NCBI GenBank assembly: GCA_028288315.1
Contig: JAQBNY010000259.1
Coordinates: 1-27,248 of the forward strand
Direction of reading: 5' to 3'
Length of the DNA: 27,248 nucleotides
Source: Mucilaginibacter sp.
Lineage (GTDB): Bacteria; Bacteroidota; Bacteroidia; Sphingobacteriales; Sphingobacteriaceae
The notes under the pieces were generated by a model. It did no database searches, was not told the DNA's origin, and saw only the letters and a program-made list of their open reading frames with translations. The position numbers and the translations under genes are program-made. How positions within the stretch are numbered: position 1 is the stretch's first letter; every line of letters starts with the position of its first letter. This document shows positions 1-8,212 of the stretch, in pieces.

Positions 1-62
1 TTTTTAATCGGTATTTGGGTTTCATAATTTTAATATATTGCCATCGTTATTAATTGCTAAAA

Positions 63-2663
63 ATGAAATTTTATAAAGCCCTCTTGCTATTGATTACAAT
101 AGCAGCCTATAGCGCTAAAGCGCAAAAGACTGATCAGCCGTCAACAAAGTACGATCAGCATAAAGTATTTAATCCCTTATTTTATTTTGGAAAAGGTAAT
201 GAATTTAGGTCAGCATCTGGCGCACCCGGCGCAAAATACTGGCAAAATCGTGCCGATTATAAAATAAACGTAGCGCTTGATACCGCCCAGCACCGCATAA
301 CAGGCAGTGTAACCATTACTTATACTAATAATAGTCCGGATGCTTTATCATTCCTGTGGCTGCAAACAGATCAAAATATTTACCGGGAAGATTCACGCGG
401 ACAGGCAGCCAGTGTAATTGAAGGCGGGCGTTTTGCAAATACATCTTTTACCCAGGGATATGAAATAAAAGAGGTAACGCTTTTAAAAAACGGTAAGGCT
501 GAAAAAGCCAATTATTTGGTAAATGATACCCGCATGCAAATAAGGTTAAAAGATACCTTAAGAGCAAACGGAAGTAAAATACAGATAAAAATAGATTATG
601 CTTACACCGTTCCTGAATATGGAACCGACCGTACAGGCCGTTTAAATACAAAATACGGTTGGATATATGACATTGCCCAATGGTACCCGCGTATGGAGGT
701 TTATGACGATGTAAGCGGCTGGAACACTATCCCATACCTGGGGTCATCAGAGTTTTACCTGGAGTATGGCAATTTTGATTACACAATAACCGCGCCTGCA
801 AGTTTGGTAATAGCTGGATCTGGCGAGTTGCTTAACCCCACAGAAGTGCTTACCCCAACAGCGCTTAAACGTTTGGCCTTGGCTAAAGCCAGCGATAAAA
901 CCGTTTTTATAAAAGATTCGGCAGACGTGGTTGGTAATAATGACTATATTAAAAAGCCAACACTTACCTGGCATTTTTTCTGCGAAAAATCGCGTGATGT
1001 AGCTTGGGCGGCTTCAAAGGCTTTTGTATGGGATGCAGCAAGGATCAACTTAGCTAACGGTAAAAAAGCGCTGGCACAGTCTGTTTATCCACTTGAAAGC
1101 GGCGGCAATAAAGCCTATGGCCGCTCTACCGAATATGTTAAGGCAGCTATTGAGCTATACTCAGCTAAGTGGTTTGAGTACACTTACCCGGTTGCTACAA
1201 ATGTTGGAGGGCCGGTAAGCGGCATGGAATATCCGGGTATAGTATTTTGCGATTACAAAAGTCAGACCGGTGAACTATGGGACGTAACCAACCATGAGTT
1301 TGGCCATAACTGGTTCCCGATGATAGTAGGCTCAAACGAACGGAAATATGCCTGGATGGATGAGGGTTTTAATACTTTTATTAATAAGGTAGATACCAAA
1401 GTGTTTAACAATGGTGAGTATTATGAAAAAACCGACGAGCAACAAGCGGCCACTGGTAATTTCAACGATCATTCTGATGCTATTATGAATACGCCAGATG
1501 TGATACAAACCGATAATATGGGTGTATCATCTTATGTTAAGCCCGCATTAGGGTTAACCATTTTGCGCGAGCAAATATTAGGGGAGGAGCGTTTTGATTA
1601 TGCCTTCCGTACTTATATTAAACGCTGGGCCTTTAAACATCCAACCCCTTTTGATTTTTTTCATACGATGGATAACGCAGCAGGTGAGGACCTGAGTTGG
1701 TTTTGGAATGAATGGTTTATGACCACCTGGAAGCTTGACCAAGGTGTGAAGGATATTGATTACAAAGATGATGATGTAACCAAGGGTGCGCTTATTACAA
1801 TTGAGAATTTAGAAGAAATGGCCTTGCCCGTGACCGCATTAATAAAGGAGGAGAACGGCAAAAGCGGAACAGTTAAACTACCTGCTGAGATATGGCAGCG
1901 CGGCGGTATCTGGACCTTCCCTTATAAATCAACTTCAAAGATATTGTACGTGACATTAGATCCCGATCATTTACTGCCTGATATTAACCCGGAAAATAAC
2001 TCTATGAGTGGCATATTAATTCCAAAGGGAATTACTGCAGCTAATGTTATAGATAGCTATTTGAATGCCGTTGGGGGAGCAACTAAATTAAAGGGAGTAA
2101 AAGATCTCACCATTAAGGCTACATCTAAATTGCAGGGGACAGAGTTGGTAGCTGTTACAAAATATAAAACACCAGATAAAGAATCGCAGGAGATCTTAGC
2201 CCCATCATTTAATAACTTTGTTGTGTTGCGTGTAAATATTGATGCCGATAGCATTCGCCTGGTACAGTTTAACAAGGAATTGCCTATTCGTAAAGAAGAT
2301 AAAAGTTTGGCCAAAGCAAAATATCAGCTATTTCCTGAGCTGGAGTATGGTAAGCCCGGATATAAGATTGAATTAGCACCAAATATGCAGGTTATAAATA
2401 ATGAATTGGCATACATTGTTACAGTAACCAACCCTAACGGTGTACGCGTTAAAAACTATTACGATCAAAAAAACGGTTATAAAGTAAGGAAGTTAACCGA
2501 TGTGACTAATGCTACACCAACTGATTATGGTAATTACCAAAGCATTGGTACAGGTGTAAAAATTCCGTTTACAGAAAAAACAAATGCAGGCGGATATCCA
2601 CTTGAACTAAAGGTAAACGAGGCAGTAGTAAATAGCAATATAGGCGATGATGTGTTTAAATAG
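63..2663 (+). CDS. Exported M1-family zinc aminopeptidase
   Basis: Predicted exported zinc metallopeptidase that removes N-terminal residues from peptides, acting in the periplasm or at the cell surface. The ATG at 63 is chosen over an upstream in-frame TTG at 54 because it opens directly onto a signal peptide (MKFYKALLLLITIAAYSAKA, then Q). The gluzincin motif HEFGH lies at residues 411-415 and the third zinc ligand is E434 in DEGFN, giving HEXXH-x18-E as expected for M1. The substrate motif usually written GAMEN appears as GMEY just upstream (VSGMEYPG), a common variant in Bacteroidota homologues. The 866 residues leave a long C-terminal part after about residue 570 that resembles the beta-rich tail of secreted members. 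No typical T9SS C-terminal sorting domain was recognised. It is followed, 84 bp later, by the AraC-type gene on the same strand. The family call is firm; the substrate is unknown. Confidence 0.93.
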   Translation: MKFYKALLLLITIAAYSAKAQKTDQPSTKYDQHKVFNPLFYFGKGNEFRSASGAPGAKYWQNRADYKINVALDTAQHRITGSVTITYTNNSPDALSFLWLQTDQNIYREDSRGQAASVIEGGRFANTSFTQGYEIKEVTLLKNGKAEKANYLVNDTRMQIRLKDTLRANGSKIQIKIDYAYTVPEYGTDRTGRLNTKYGWIYDIAQWYPRMEVYDDVSGWNTIPYLGSSEFYLEYGNFDYTITAPASLVIAGSGELLNPTEVLTPTALKRLALAKASDKTVFIKDSADVVGNNDYIKKPTLTWHFFCEKSRDVAWAASKAFVWDAARINLANGKKALAQSVYPLESGGNKAYGRSTEYVKAAIELYSAKWFEYTYPVATNVGGPVSGMEYPGIVFCDYKSQTGELWDVTNHEFGHNWFPMIVGSNERKYAWMDEGFNTFINKVDTKVFNNGEYYEKTDEQQAATGNFNDHSDAIMNTPDVIQTDNMGVSSYVKPALGLTILREQILGEERFDYAFRTYIKRWAFKHPTPFDFFHTMDNAAGEDLSWFWNEWFMTTWKLDQGVKDIDYKDDDVTKGALITIENLEEMALPVTALIKEENGKSGTVKLPAEIWQRGGIWTFPYKSTSKILYVTLDPDHLLPDINPENNSMSGILIPKGITAANVIDSYLNAVGGATKLKGVKDLTIKATSKLQGTELVAVTKYKTPDKESQEILAPSFNNFVVLRVNIDADSIRLVQFNKELPIRKEDKSLAKAKYQLFPELEYGKPGYKIELAPNMQVINNELAYIVTVTNPNGVRVKNYYDQKNGYKVRKLTDVTNATPTDYGNYQSIGTGVKIPFTEKTNAGGYPLELKVNEAVVNSNIGDDVFK

Positions 2664-2747
2664 GCTATAACAAACCACTGTTGTAGTTTGATTGTTAAAA
2701 TTATAGTGGGGTTAATTAAAATTTAATCTTATTACTTATCTTTAAGT

Positions 2748-3161
2748 ATGCCGCAAGAATTAACAGCAAATATTTCATTACGCAAACAGGAGATTACTAC
2801 CCGATACCTGGAAGAGCTGGATAAGCACCTGGCCGATATGGAAGCCGGTTTGCTGGAAACGTCTCTCGAGATAAATGATTTTGCCGATTTGTTATTTATT
2901 ACCCCAACGCATTTAAGTGATACTATAAAAGATGTGTTGGGTAAGTCGCCTTGTAGTGTTTATGAAGAAAAGCTAATTAAACTATCAAAAGAACTGCTTT
3001 TACATACCAACAAATCTATATCCGAGATTGCTGTTACACTCACTTATGATCCGTCTAACTTTACAAAGTTCTTTAAACGGTTTGAGGGCATCACGCCTAA
3101 GGAGTTCAGAAACCGGCATTTGGTTAAATTAACACAAGAATCCCAAGCGGTCACCATTTAA
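2748..3161 (+). CDS. AraC-family DNA-binding domain protein (stand-alone HTH)
   Basis: A 137-residue protein that is little more than an AraC/XylS-type DNA-binding domain with two helix-turn-helix units. The first spans about residues 40-75 (EINDFADLLFITPTHLSDTI), the second about 88-121, ending in the typical YDPSNFTKFFKRFEGITPKEFR block where F-KR-x-G-x-TP-x-x-R is the family signature. The N-terminal ~35 residues are charged and helical, and no ligand-binding domain is present. It is probably cytoplasmic and acts as a small transcription factor, or is regulated by a partner. The ATG at 2748 is the only sensible start. The gene lies between the M1 peptidase and the TonB-C protein on the same strand, with only 36 bp to the latter. 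Its target genes cannot be read from the sequence. Confidence 0.88.
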   Translation: MPQELTANISLRKQEITTRYLEELDKHLADMEAGLLETSLEINDFADLLFITPTHLSDTIKDVLGKSPCSVYEEKLIKLSKELLLHTNKSISEIAVTLTYDPSNFTKFFKRFEGITPKEFRNRHLVKLTQESQAVTI

Positions 3162-3197
3162 AAAGTAAGCTGCCGCATATAAGCCATATAAGTAATA

Positions 3198-4151
3198 ATG
3201 AGAAAAATTCTACTGTTTTTAATTTCCAATTTTTTTTTAAGTGGATTAGTAGTTGCCCAAGCGTCGAAGGATGTTGTTAAGCACGACTCTGTAGCATATT
3301 ATATGAGGAATAGCTTTGATATGGCCAGTTCGGAAGCTGATGCGAAGTTTTTAAGGCTGATCATAAAATCTGATTTAAGCCTGTTTATTATACAGGATTA
3401 TTATTTAGATGCGAAACCCAAATTGCTTACAAAATCTTTTAGTGGGGAGATGAACTTTGAGCGTGGAACGCAGGGCCCTTACATCGAATTTTATCCAAAC
3501 GGTAATAAAAGGTATGAAAGAAATTACATTAAAGGCAAGGTTATAGGTGATTGTATGGAATATTATCCCAATGGAGTATTATATACAATAATCAATTATG
3601 ACAATAGTTCAGTTTTCTTAAAAAAGTATCAGGATTCTACAGGCAAAGTACTTGCTGAGAACGGCAATGGTTTATGGGTAAACCTTAACGATGATCTCTC
3701 CGGAGTGATTTCAAAAGGTGCGATTGTAGATGGTAAAGAAGATGGCATTTGGAAGAAAAGTATAGCTGACAGTACGAGTGCTACTATAGTATATAAAAAG
3801 GGAGTGCGTAAATCGGAGAAAGCTCCTGAAGACGCACCAGTCTTCCCTGGTGGTGATCTTGCTTTTGTAAGGTTTTTAGAAAAAAATATTAGATATCCTG
3901 TCATAGCCCGGGAAAGCAATGTTAAGGGCAAGGTTATTTTAACCTTTTTTGTAGAAAGAGATGGAAGTTTAACTGGTATTAGAGTGGTGCGCGGAATAGG
4001 CGCAGGATGCGACGAAGAAGCTGTAAGGGTATTAAAGCTTTCTCCTTTGTGGAAACCTGGCATACAGGATGGCCACCCTGTGCGGGTACAATATTCGATA
4101 CCAATAGAGTTCAATGTAGAATACCATAACCCCCTTCCAAATTATAATTAG
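3198..4151 (+). CDS. Exported MORN-like / TonB C-terminal domain protein
   Basis: A 317-residue envelope protein. It starts with a signal peptide (MRKILLFLISNFFLSGLVVA, then Q). Residues ~90-130 contain two MORN-variant repeats of the type FYPNGNKRYERNYIKGK and YYPNGVLYTIINYD, as in YwqK-like proteins. Residues ~215-310 form a TonB C-terminal domain: it opens with APVFPGGD, continues with RYPVIARESNVKGKVILTFF and has GCDEEAVRVLKLSPLWKPG near the end, the usual core. Bacteroidota encode many such proteins outside ExbB/ExbD operons, and they are thought to contact outer-membrane receptors or peptidoglycan. No ExbB/D lies here, so a role as the energising TonB is unlikely. Domain assignment is firm; function is not. 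Confidence 0.85.
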   Translation: MRKILLFLISNFFLSGLVVAQASKDVVKHDSVAYYMRNSFDMASSEADAKFLRLIIKSDLSLFIIQDYYLDAKPKLLTKSFSGEMNFERGTQGPYIEFYPNGNKRYERNYIKGKVIGDCMEYYPNGVLYTIINYDNSSVFLKKYQDSTGKVLAENGNGLWVNLNDDLSGVISKGAIVDGKEDGIWKKSIADSTSATIVYKKGVRKSEKAPEDAPVFPGGDLAFVRFLEKNIRYPVIARESNVKGKVILTFFVERDGSLTGIRVVRGIGAGCDEEAVRVLKLSPLWKPGIQDGHPVRVQYSIPIEFNVEYHNPLPNYN

Positions 4152-4183
4152 ATATGGGTTAAGGTTGTTTGTTATATCAGCTA

Positions 4184-5683
4184 CTATACCAAACCCAATA
4201 CCTTATTTGTTCGTTCACGGGTTGTACTGCTCAACGCTTCGTCATTAATTAAGGATTGCCCGTATGATGGGATCATTTTTTTGAATTTCTCCTGCCATTC
4301 GGTTGAGTTTGCCTGGGCTTTAAAGCAGCGGCTTATCAGCTCAACCATTATAGGTACTGATGTTGATGCGCCCGGCGAAGCACCCAGCAGGGCAGATATA
4401 GAGCCATCGGCAGAGGTTACTACCTCGGTGCCAAATTCTAATACTCCTGTGCGTTTAGCATCTTTTTTTATTACCTGCACACGTTGCCCGGCAATATCCA
4501 GTGTCCAATCTTCAGTGGTAGCTTCAGGGAAATATTCTTTAAGCGCATTCAACCTGTCTGCAGGAGACTGCAGAACCTGGCTTATCAGATATTTGGTTAA
4601 TGCCATATTATCGCGGCCTACGGCCAGCAATGGCAATATATTGTTTAACTTTATAGAACAGAACAGGTCAAGTAACGATCCTTTTTTAAGGAAACGCGTA
4701 GAGAAACCTGCGTAAGGACCAAAAAGCAATGCTTTTTTCCCGTCTATCATTCGGGTATCCAAATGCGGTACTGACATTGGCGGCGAACCTACCGATGCCT
4801 TACCGTATACTTTAGCATAGTGCTTATTAATAACTTCGGGGTTGTTGCACACCAGCCATTGGCCGCTTACCGGGAAACCGCCAAAGCCCTTGCTCTCCGG
4901 TATGCCCGATTTTTGCAGCAAAGGCAAAGCGCCACCACCGGCACCAACAAATATAAATTTGGCATCTATCTTCCTGCTATTGCCTGTTGTACGGTCGCTA
5001 ACTTTAACGCGCCAGGTATTATCCTTGTTGCGTTTTATATCATTAACATCATGGTTAAGGTTAAGGTTAACGCCCGGTTTTTGCTTAAGCTGATCAAAAA
5101 GAACACGGCTCAATGTACCAAAGTTTACATCGGTACCAATATCCATATAGGTAGCAGATACCTTTTGGCTGGGATCACGTCCTTCCATTATTAATGGGAT
5201 CCATTTTTGCAGCTGCTCATGATCTTCAGAATATTGCATATCCTTAAAGAAATGGTGCTGCACTAAGGCTTCGCGTCTTTTTTTAAGGTATTCAACATTA
5301 TCTTCACCCCAAACAAAGCTCATATGTGGTATTTTGCTGATAAACGTTTGCGGCTTACCCACATAGTTTTGCTCTACCAAATACGACCAAAATTCCTTGG
5401 TCACCTCAAACTGCTCTGCAATTTTTATGGCTTTAGATATTTCAATGCTGCCATCGGCACGTTGTGGGGTATAGTTCAGCTCGCAAAATGCGGAGTGGCC
5501 CGTACCTGCATTGTTCATAGCATCAGAGCTTTCGGCAGCAACAGAATCAAGTCTTTCAAATATTTCAATGGTTAAATCGGGTTGCAGCTCTTTAAGCATT
5601 ACCCCAAGTGTAGCGCTCATAATACCCGCGCCTACTAAAACCACATCAACCGTTGTATTCGAAACTTTATTTCCGTTATTCAT
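4184..5683 (-). CDS. mqo: Malate:quinone oxidoreductase
   Basis: FAD-dependent peripheral membrane enzyme that oxidises L-malate to oxaloacetate and passes electrons to the quinone pool, linking the TCA cycle to respiration. The N-terminal Rossmann motif VDVVLVGAGIMSATLG binds FAD. Family blocks visible include DAMNNAGTGHSAFCELNYTP, GTDVNFG, FIFVGAGGGALPLLQKSGIPE, and LLFGPYAGFSTRFLK followed near the C-terminus by LLGASPGASTSVPIM. The 499-residue length from the ATG at 5683 is normal for Mqo. An in-frame TTG thirty nucleotides upstream is possible but less likely. The gene is monocistronic and transcribed away from the lipoprotein at 5991, with about 300 bp of shared upstream DNA containing two related palindromes. 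No odd features are seen in the protein. Confidence 0.96.
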   Translation of the reverse strand: MNNGNKVSNTTVDVVLVGAGIMSATLGVMLKELQPDLTIEIFERLDSVAAESSDAMNNAGTGHSAFCELNYTPQRADGSIEISKAIKIAEQFEVTKEFWSYLVEQNYVGKPQTFISKIPHMSFVWGEDNVEYLKKRREALVQHHFFKDMQYSEDHEQLQKWIPLIMEGRDPSQKVSATYMDIGTDVNFGTLSRVLFDQLKQKPGVNLNLNHDVNDIKRNKDNTWRVKVSDRTTGNSRKIDAKFIFVGAGGGALPLLQKSGIPESKGFGGFPVSGQWLVCNNPEVINKHYAKVYGKASVGSPPMSVPHLDTRMIDGKKALLFGPYAGFSTRFLKKGSLLDLFCSIKLNNILPLLAVGRDNMALTKYLISQVLQSPADRLNALKEYFPEATTEDWTLDIAGQRVQVIKKDAKRTGVLEFGTEVVTSADGSISALLGASPGASTSVPIMVELISRCFKAQANSTEWQEKFKKMIPSYGQSLINDEALSSTTRERTNKVLGLV

Positions 5684-5709
5684 GATATAATTGAATGCTA
5701 AAGATACAT

Positions 5710-5725
5710 TCAAATAATTATTTGA
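5710..5725. promoter_or_regulatory. 16-bp perfect palindrome upstream of mqo
   Basis: TCAAATAATTATTTGA reads identically on both strands. It lies 27 bp upstream of the mqo ATG, where a repressor or activator site could overlap the promoter or leader. A second site with the same half-sites occurs at 5888-5902. The operator role is inferred from symmetry and position only. Confidence 0.4.
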
Positions 5726-5887
5726 GGGATGAAATCTTGTTAATATGCTGTTTAAATGATAAAATTTTTACATTTAGTGCTGTGCAGATAAAGCGCCCGT
5801 ATGTAATACTCTTATTCAATAAAATCAGGCAATTTTAATAAATTTTACCTGAAAACCTCCTATTAAATAGCCTTAAAATAACAATCA

Positions 5888-5902
5888 ATCAAATTATTTG
5901 AT
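5888..5902. promoter_or_regulatory. 15-nt palindrome with the same half-sites as the one at 5710
   Basis: ATCAAATTATTTGAT consists of 7-nt arms around a single T. It shares TCAAAT...ATTTGA with the site at 5710-5725 but with a one-base rather than four-base centre. It sits about 90 bp upstream of the lipoprotein gene and about 205 bp upstream of mqo. AT-rich DNA produces such palindromes by chance, so confidence is limited. Confidence 0.3.
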
Positions 5903-5990
5903 GTTTAACAGGTAAAACAACTGGGCTGGCTGTTTAAATCAACACAAAATAATTATACAAATGTATATACTGTACATCAATTTATAATCA

Positions 5991-6521
5991 ATGAGCAAAT
6001 CAGCCTTAATTATTACAGTTATACTGTTTTTTATTGCCCTGGCCGCGTGCAAACGTAATAAGCCTAAGCCGGTATCATCAAATATTGCCAAGCAAATTGT
6101 ACTTGTTAACGGTAAAAAAGATAGTGTAATTAACAACGCTAAAAAGAATTACGGTAATGCAACAGTTTCCGAACCGTGTGTGAAATGTTTAATACAAGTA
6201 ATACAGTCAACAAATGATTATAAAACAAGTATTACAGGTGTAGCTCCCCAAAAAATGATCTATAACGTAAATTGGGTAAAAGCTGAAGGATTGCAGGACA
6301 CTATAAATGGTAAAGGATCTACAAGTGCATTAAGGGTAGATGTAGTGGAGAAAGGATTAAATAATAAAACATTATCGTCTTTTATATATGATAATAGCCT
6401 TGCGAAATTGTATTTTCTTAAAAATGAATCAAAAAAAGACAGCAATGAGCTAAAAATTAACGAAATTGCATTGAAAAAAATAAGAAATGCCTGTTATTGG
6501 GGCGTTGCATCTGGTAATTAA
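5991..6521 (+). CDS. Hypothetical lipoprotein
   Basis: A 176-residue protein of unrecognised family. The N-terminus MSKSALIITVILFFIALAAC is a lipoprotein signal, with lipobox ALAAC and the lipidated cysteine at residue 20. The mature part is lysine-rich and predicted soluble, so it is probably anchored in the inner or outer membrane and faces the periplasm. A CxxC pair (CVKC, around residues 63-66) could bind metal or form a disulfide. The rest looks like a small beta-rich domain but matches no family I can name. It stands alone: divergent mqo upstream, a strong terminator immediately downstream. Coding is supported by the clean signal peptide and by the terminator just past the stop. Confidence 0.7.
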   Translation: MSKSALIITVILFFIALAACKRNKPKPVSSNIAKQIVLVNGKKDSVINNAKKNYGNATVSEPCVKCLIQVIQSTNDYKTSITGVAPQKMIYNVNWVKAEGLQDTINGKGSTSALRVDVVEKGLNNKTLSSFIYDNSLAKLYFLKNESKKDSNELKINEIALKKIRNACYWGVASGN

Positions 6522-6531
6522 GGTGTTAAAT

Positions 6532-6580
6532 AAAAAAAGCCAGATGTCTTGTAGGTGAACGTCTGGCTTTTTTATTTTTT
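6532..6580 (+). terminator. Rho-independent terminator after the lipoprotein gene
   Basis: A stem with arms GCCAGATGT and ACGTCTGGC (one G-T wobble) closes on an 11-nt loop. It is preceded by an A tract and followed by a long T tract, so it could work in both directions. It begins about 10 bp after the stop codon at 6521. Confidence 0.9.
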
Positions 6581-6795
6581 TTAGTTTAGGAGGCAAATTG
6601 TTCTGCATGCATAGTAAATTTGTGATTTTTTAATTGATTTAAGAATTTTAATAACGTTTTATTGTTATTTTTAATAAATATTATTAACATTACTATGAAA
6701 TTTATAAAAATAATTTAAATTCGCACTGTAAATACTGAAACAAAAGACACATAAAGAAACTATAGGTTAAACTAAATTACAAATCATTAAAAAAA

Positions 6796-7806
6796 ATGGC
6801 AACTAAACTCGAGTACATCTGGCTTGATGGCTACAAACCAACTCAAAGCTTACGCAGTAAAACAAAAATTGAAAAAGATTTTAGCGGTAAATTAGAGGAT
6901 TGCCCGAATTGGAGCTTTGATGGTTCATCAACAGAGCAGGCACCGGGTGGTTCATCAGATTGCGTTCTTAAACCGGTATTTATTTGTAAAGACCCACAAA
7001 GAAAGAATGCTTATTTAGTAATGTGCGAAGTTTTGGATTCAAAAGGACAGGCGCATGAGTCAAATGGCCGTGCACTTATCCAGGATGATGATAATGATTT
7101 TTGGTTTGGTTTTGAACAAGAATACTTTTTATGGGATCCTGAAACTAACAAACCTCTTGGTTTCCCGGCTGGTGGTTACCCAGGTCCGCAAGGCCCTTAC
7201 TATTGCTCAGTAGGTGCTAACAATGCTTTCGGCCGTGATATTGTTGAAGAACACTTAGATGCATGTTTAGATGCAGGCTTAAACGTTGAAGGTATTAATG
7301 CCGAGGTAGCAGCAGGTCAGTGGGAATTCCAGATATTTGCTAAAGGTGCTAAAGAAGCAGGTGACCAAATTTGGGTTGCACGTTATTTATTAGAAAGAAT
7401 TGGTGAAAGCTATGGTGTTTCTATTAACTGGCATTGTAAACCATTGGGTACTTTAGACTGGAATGGTTCAGGTATGCACGCTAACTTCTCAAACACTATA
7501 TTAAGAACTGCAAACAGCAAAGCCAAATTTGAAGCTATTTGCGAGGCTTTCCGCCCTGCAGTTGCTGAGTGTGTTGCTGTATACGGAGCTCATAACGAAT
7601 TGCGCTTAACAGGTAAGCACGAAACTGCTTCAATAACAGATTTTAGCTATGGTGTATCTGATCGTGGTGCTTCTATCCGTATCCCACTATACGCAGTAGA
7701 TCATAACTGGAGTGGTTACCTTGAAGATCGTCGCCCTAACTCAGCGGCTGATCCATACAAGGTTGCTGCTGTTATCATCAAAACTGTAAAATCAGCAAAA
7801 GTTTAA
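6796..7806 (+). CDS. glnII: Glutamine synthetase, eukaryotic type (GSII)
   Basis: ATP-dependent condensation of ammonia and glutamate to glutamine in the cytoplasm, the main ammonium-assimilation step. The 336 residues match the short GSII family rather than the ~470-residue GSI or ~730-residue GSIII. The beta-grasp N-terminus (LEYIWLDGYKPTQSLRSKTK) leads to NWSFDGSSTEQAPG. The catalytic barrel has FWFGFEQEYFL (metal-binding glutamates), AEVAAGQWEFQI, GSGMHANFS (nucleotide/glutamate site) and HNELRLTGKHETASITDFSYG. The Tyr adenylylation loop of GSI is absent, as expected. A long AT-rich leader of about 215 bp precedes it, and a strong terminator follows. It is a single-gene unit; the next gene is also a GS homologue of another type. 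Confidence 0.96.
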   Translation: MATKLEYIWLDGYKPTQSLRSKTKIEKDFSGKLEDCPNWSFDGSSTEQAPGGSSDCVLKPVFICKDPQRKNAYLVMCEVLDSKGQAHESNGRALIQDDDNDFWFGFEQEYFLWDPETNKPLGFPAGGYPGPQGPYYCSVGANNAFGRDIVEEHLDACLDAGLNVEGINAEVAAGQWEFQIFAKGAKEAGDQIWVARYLLERIGESYGVSINWHCKPLGTLDWNGSGMHANFSNTILRTANSKAKFEAICEAFRPAVAECVAVYGAHNELRLTGKHETASITDFSYGVSDRGASIRIPLYAVDHNWSGYLEDRRPNSAADPYKVAAVIIKTVKSAKV

Positions 7807-7826
7807 TACCCCACATATCTAATAGG

Positions 7827-7856
7827 TCCCCCGGTGTAAGCCGGGGGATTTTTTTT
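7827..7856 (+). terminator. Rho-independent terminator after GSII
   Basis: A perfect 8-bp GC-rich stem, TCCCCCGG / CCGGGGGA with a TGTAAG loop, is followed by eight T. It starts 20 bp after the GSII stop, and separates this gene from the next GS homologue. Confidence 0.95.
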
Positions 7857-7938
7857 GCCTTATATATTCCATGTAGTTCCCTGCTTATCTGTTGCAAGCC
7901 ATCAACAAATAAATTGTAAAGGTATATCCAATCCTCTG

Positions 7939-8122
7939 TTATTCAGGTAGTTGTTTCAAAAGGTTGCATAACCCTGATATATAAATTAGCCCATCCTGAT
8001 CGGGGCCATAGCCCTCATAATCATCTATTTTCTTTAAGTTTGGTCGTCTGTTTTATAAATGCTTCCGTATACATGCCTGATGCCTCATTAATTAAAGTGT
8101 ACCGTAACAAATAGTAGATGAG
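7939..8122 (-). pseudogene. Probable decayed gene remnant (unrecognised family)
   Basis: On the minus strand the region reads as protein in two adjacent frames. From 8122 the first frame includes INEASGMYTEAFIKQTTKL. At an A run (T run 8028-8031 on the plus strand) the reading shifts by one base and continues with DDYEGYGPDQDGLIYISGL, then CNLLKQLPE and a stop at 7939-7941. Removing one A joins the two into a continuous ~58-residue C-terminal fragment. The composition and flow look like real protein rather than random AT-rich translation, but I recognise no family. There is no start codon or upstream part: the fragment is cut off towards 8122, near the promoter of the GS-like gene. It is best seen as a frameshifted, truncated relic; chance is the alternative. 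Confidence 0.35.
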
Positions 8123-8212
8123 TCATTATTTAAAAATAGGCTTACGATGTAAATAATATATCATTCATATTATTTTTATCTTGCTTAAATTGGCATTTTA
8201 TATCTCATAACA

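Larger units (their letters stand above)
5684..5990. other. Divergent AT-rich intergenic region
   Basis: About 300 bp between the mqo start (minus) and the lipoprotein start (plus). It is very AT-rich and carries no credible gene. It holds two related palindromes built from TCAAAT/ATTTGA half-sites, annotated separately, and presumably promoters for both genes, although no clean TTTG / TAnnTTTG pair could be assigned. Confidence 0.6.

Noticed and set aside
14..40. TTTG ... TATATTG promoter-like pair before the M1 peptidase
   Set aside because: The spacing is about 16 nt instead of about 19-21 and the -7 element is one base short.
2671..2690. CAAACCAC...GTAGTTTG hairpin after the M1 peptidase
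   Set aside because: The stem has a mismatch and is followed by no T tract, so it was not annotated as a terminator.
2737..2746. TATCTTTAAG as a -7 promoter of the AraC-type gene
   Set aside because: It deviates from TAnnTTTG at the last base, lies only a few bases from the ATG and has no partner -33 element.
3629..4114. 161-codon minus-strand open frame opposite the TonB-C protein
   Set aside because: The plus-strand protein shows clear MORN and TonB-C motifs; the opposite frame is low-quality sequence without any domain.
4281..4715. 144-codon plus-strand open frame inside mqo
   Set aside because: It is antisense to a well-conserved mqo; the translation has no family resemblance and no ribosome site.
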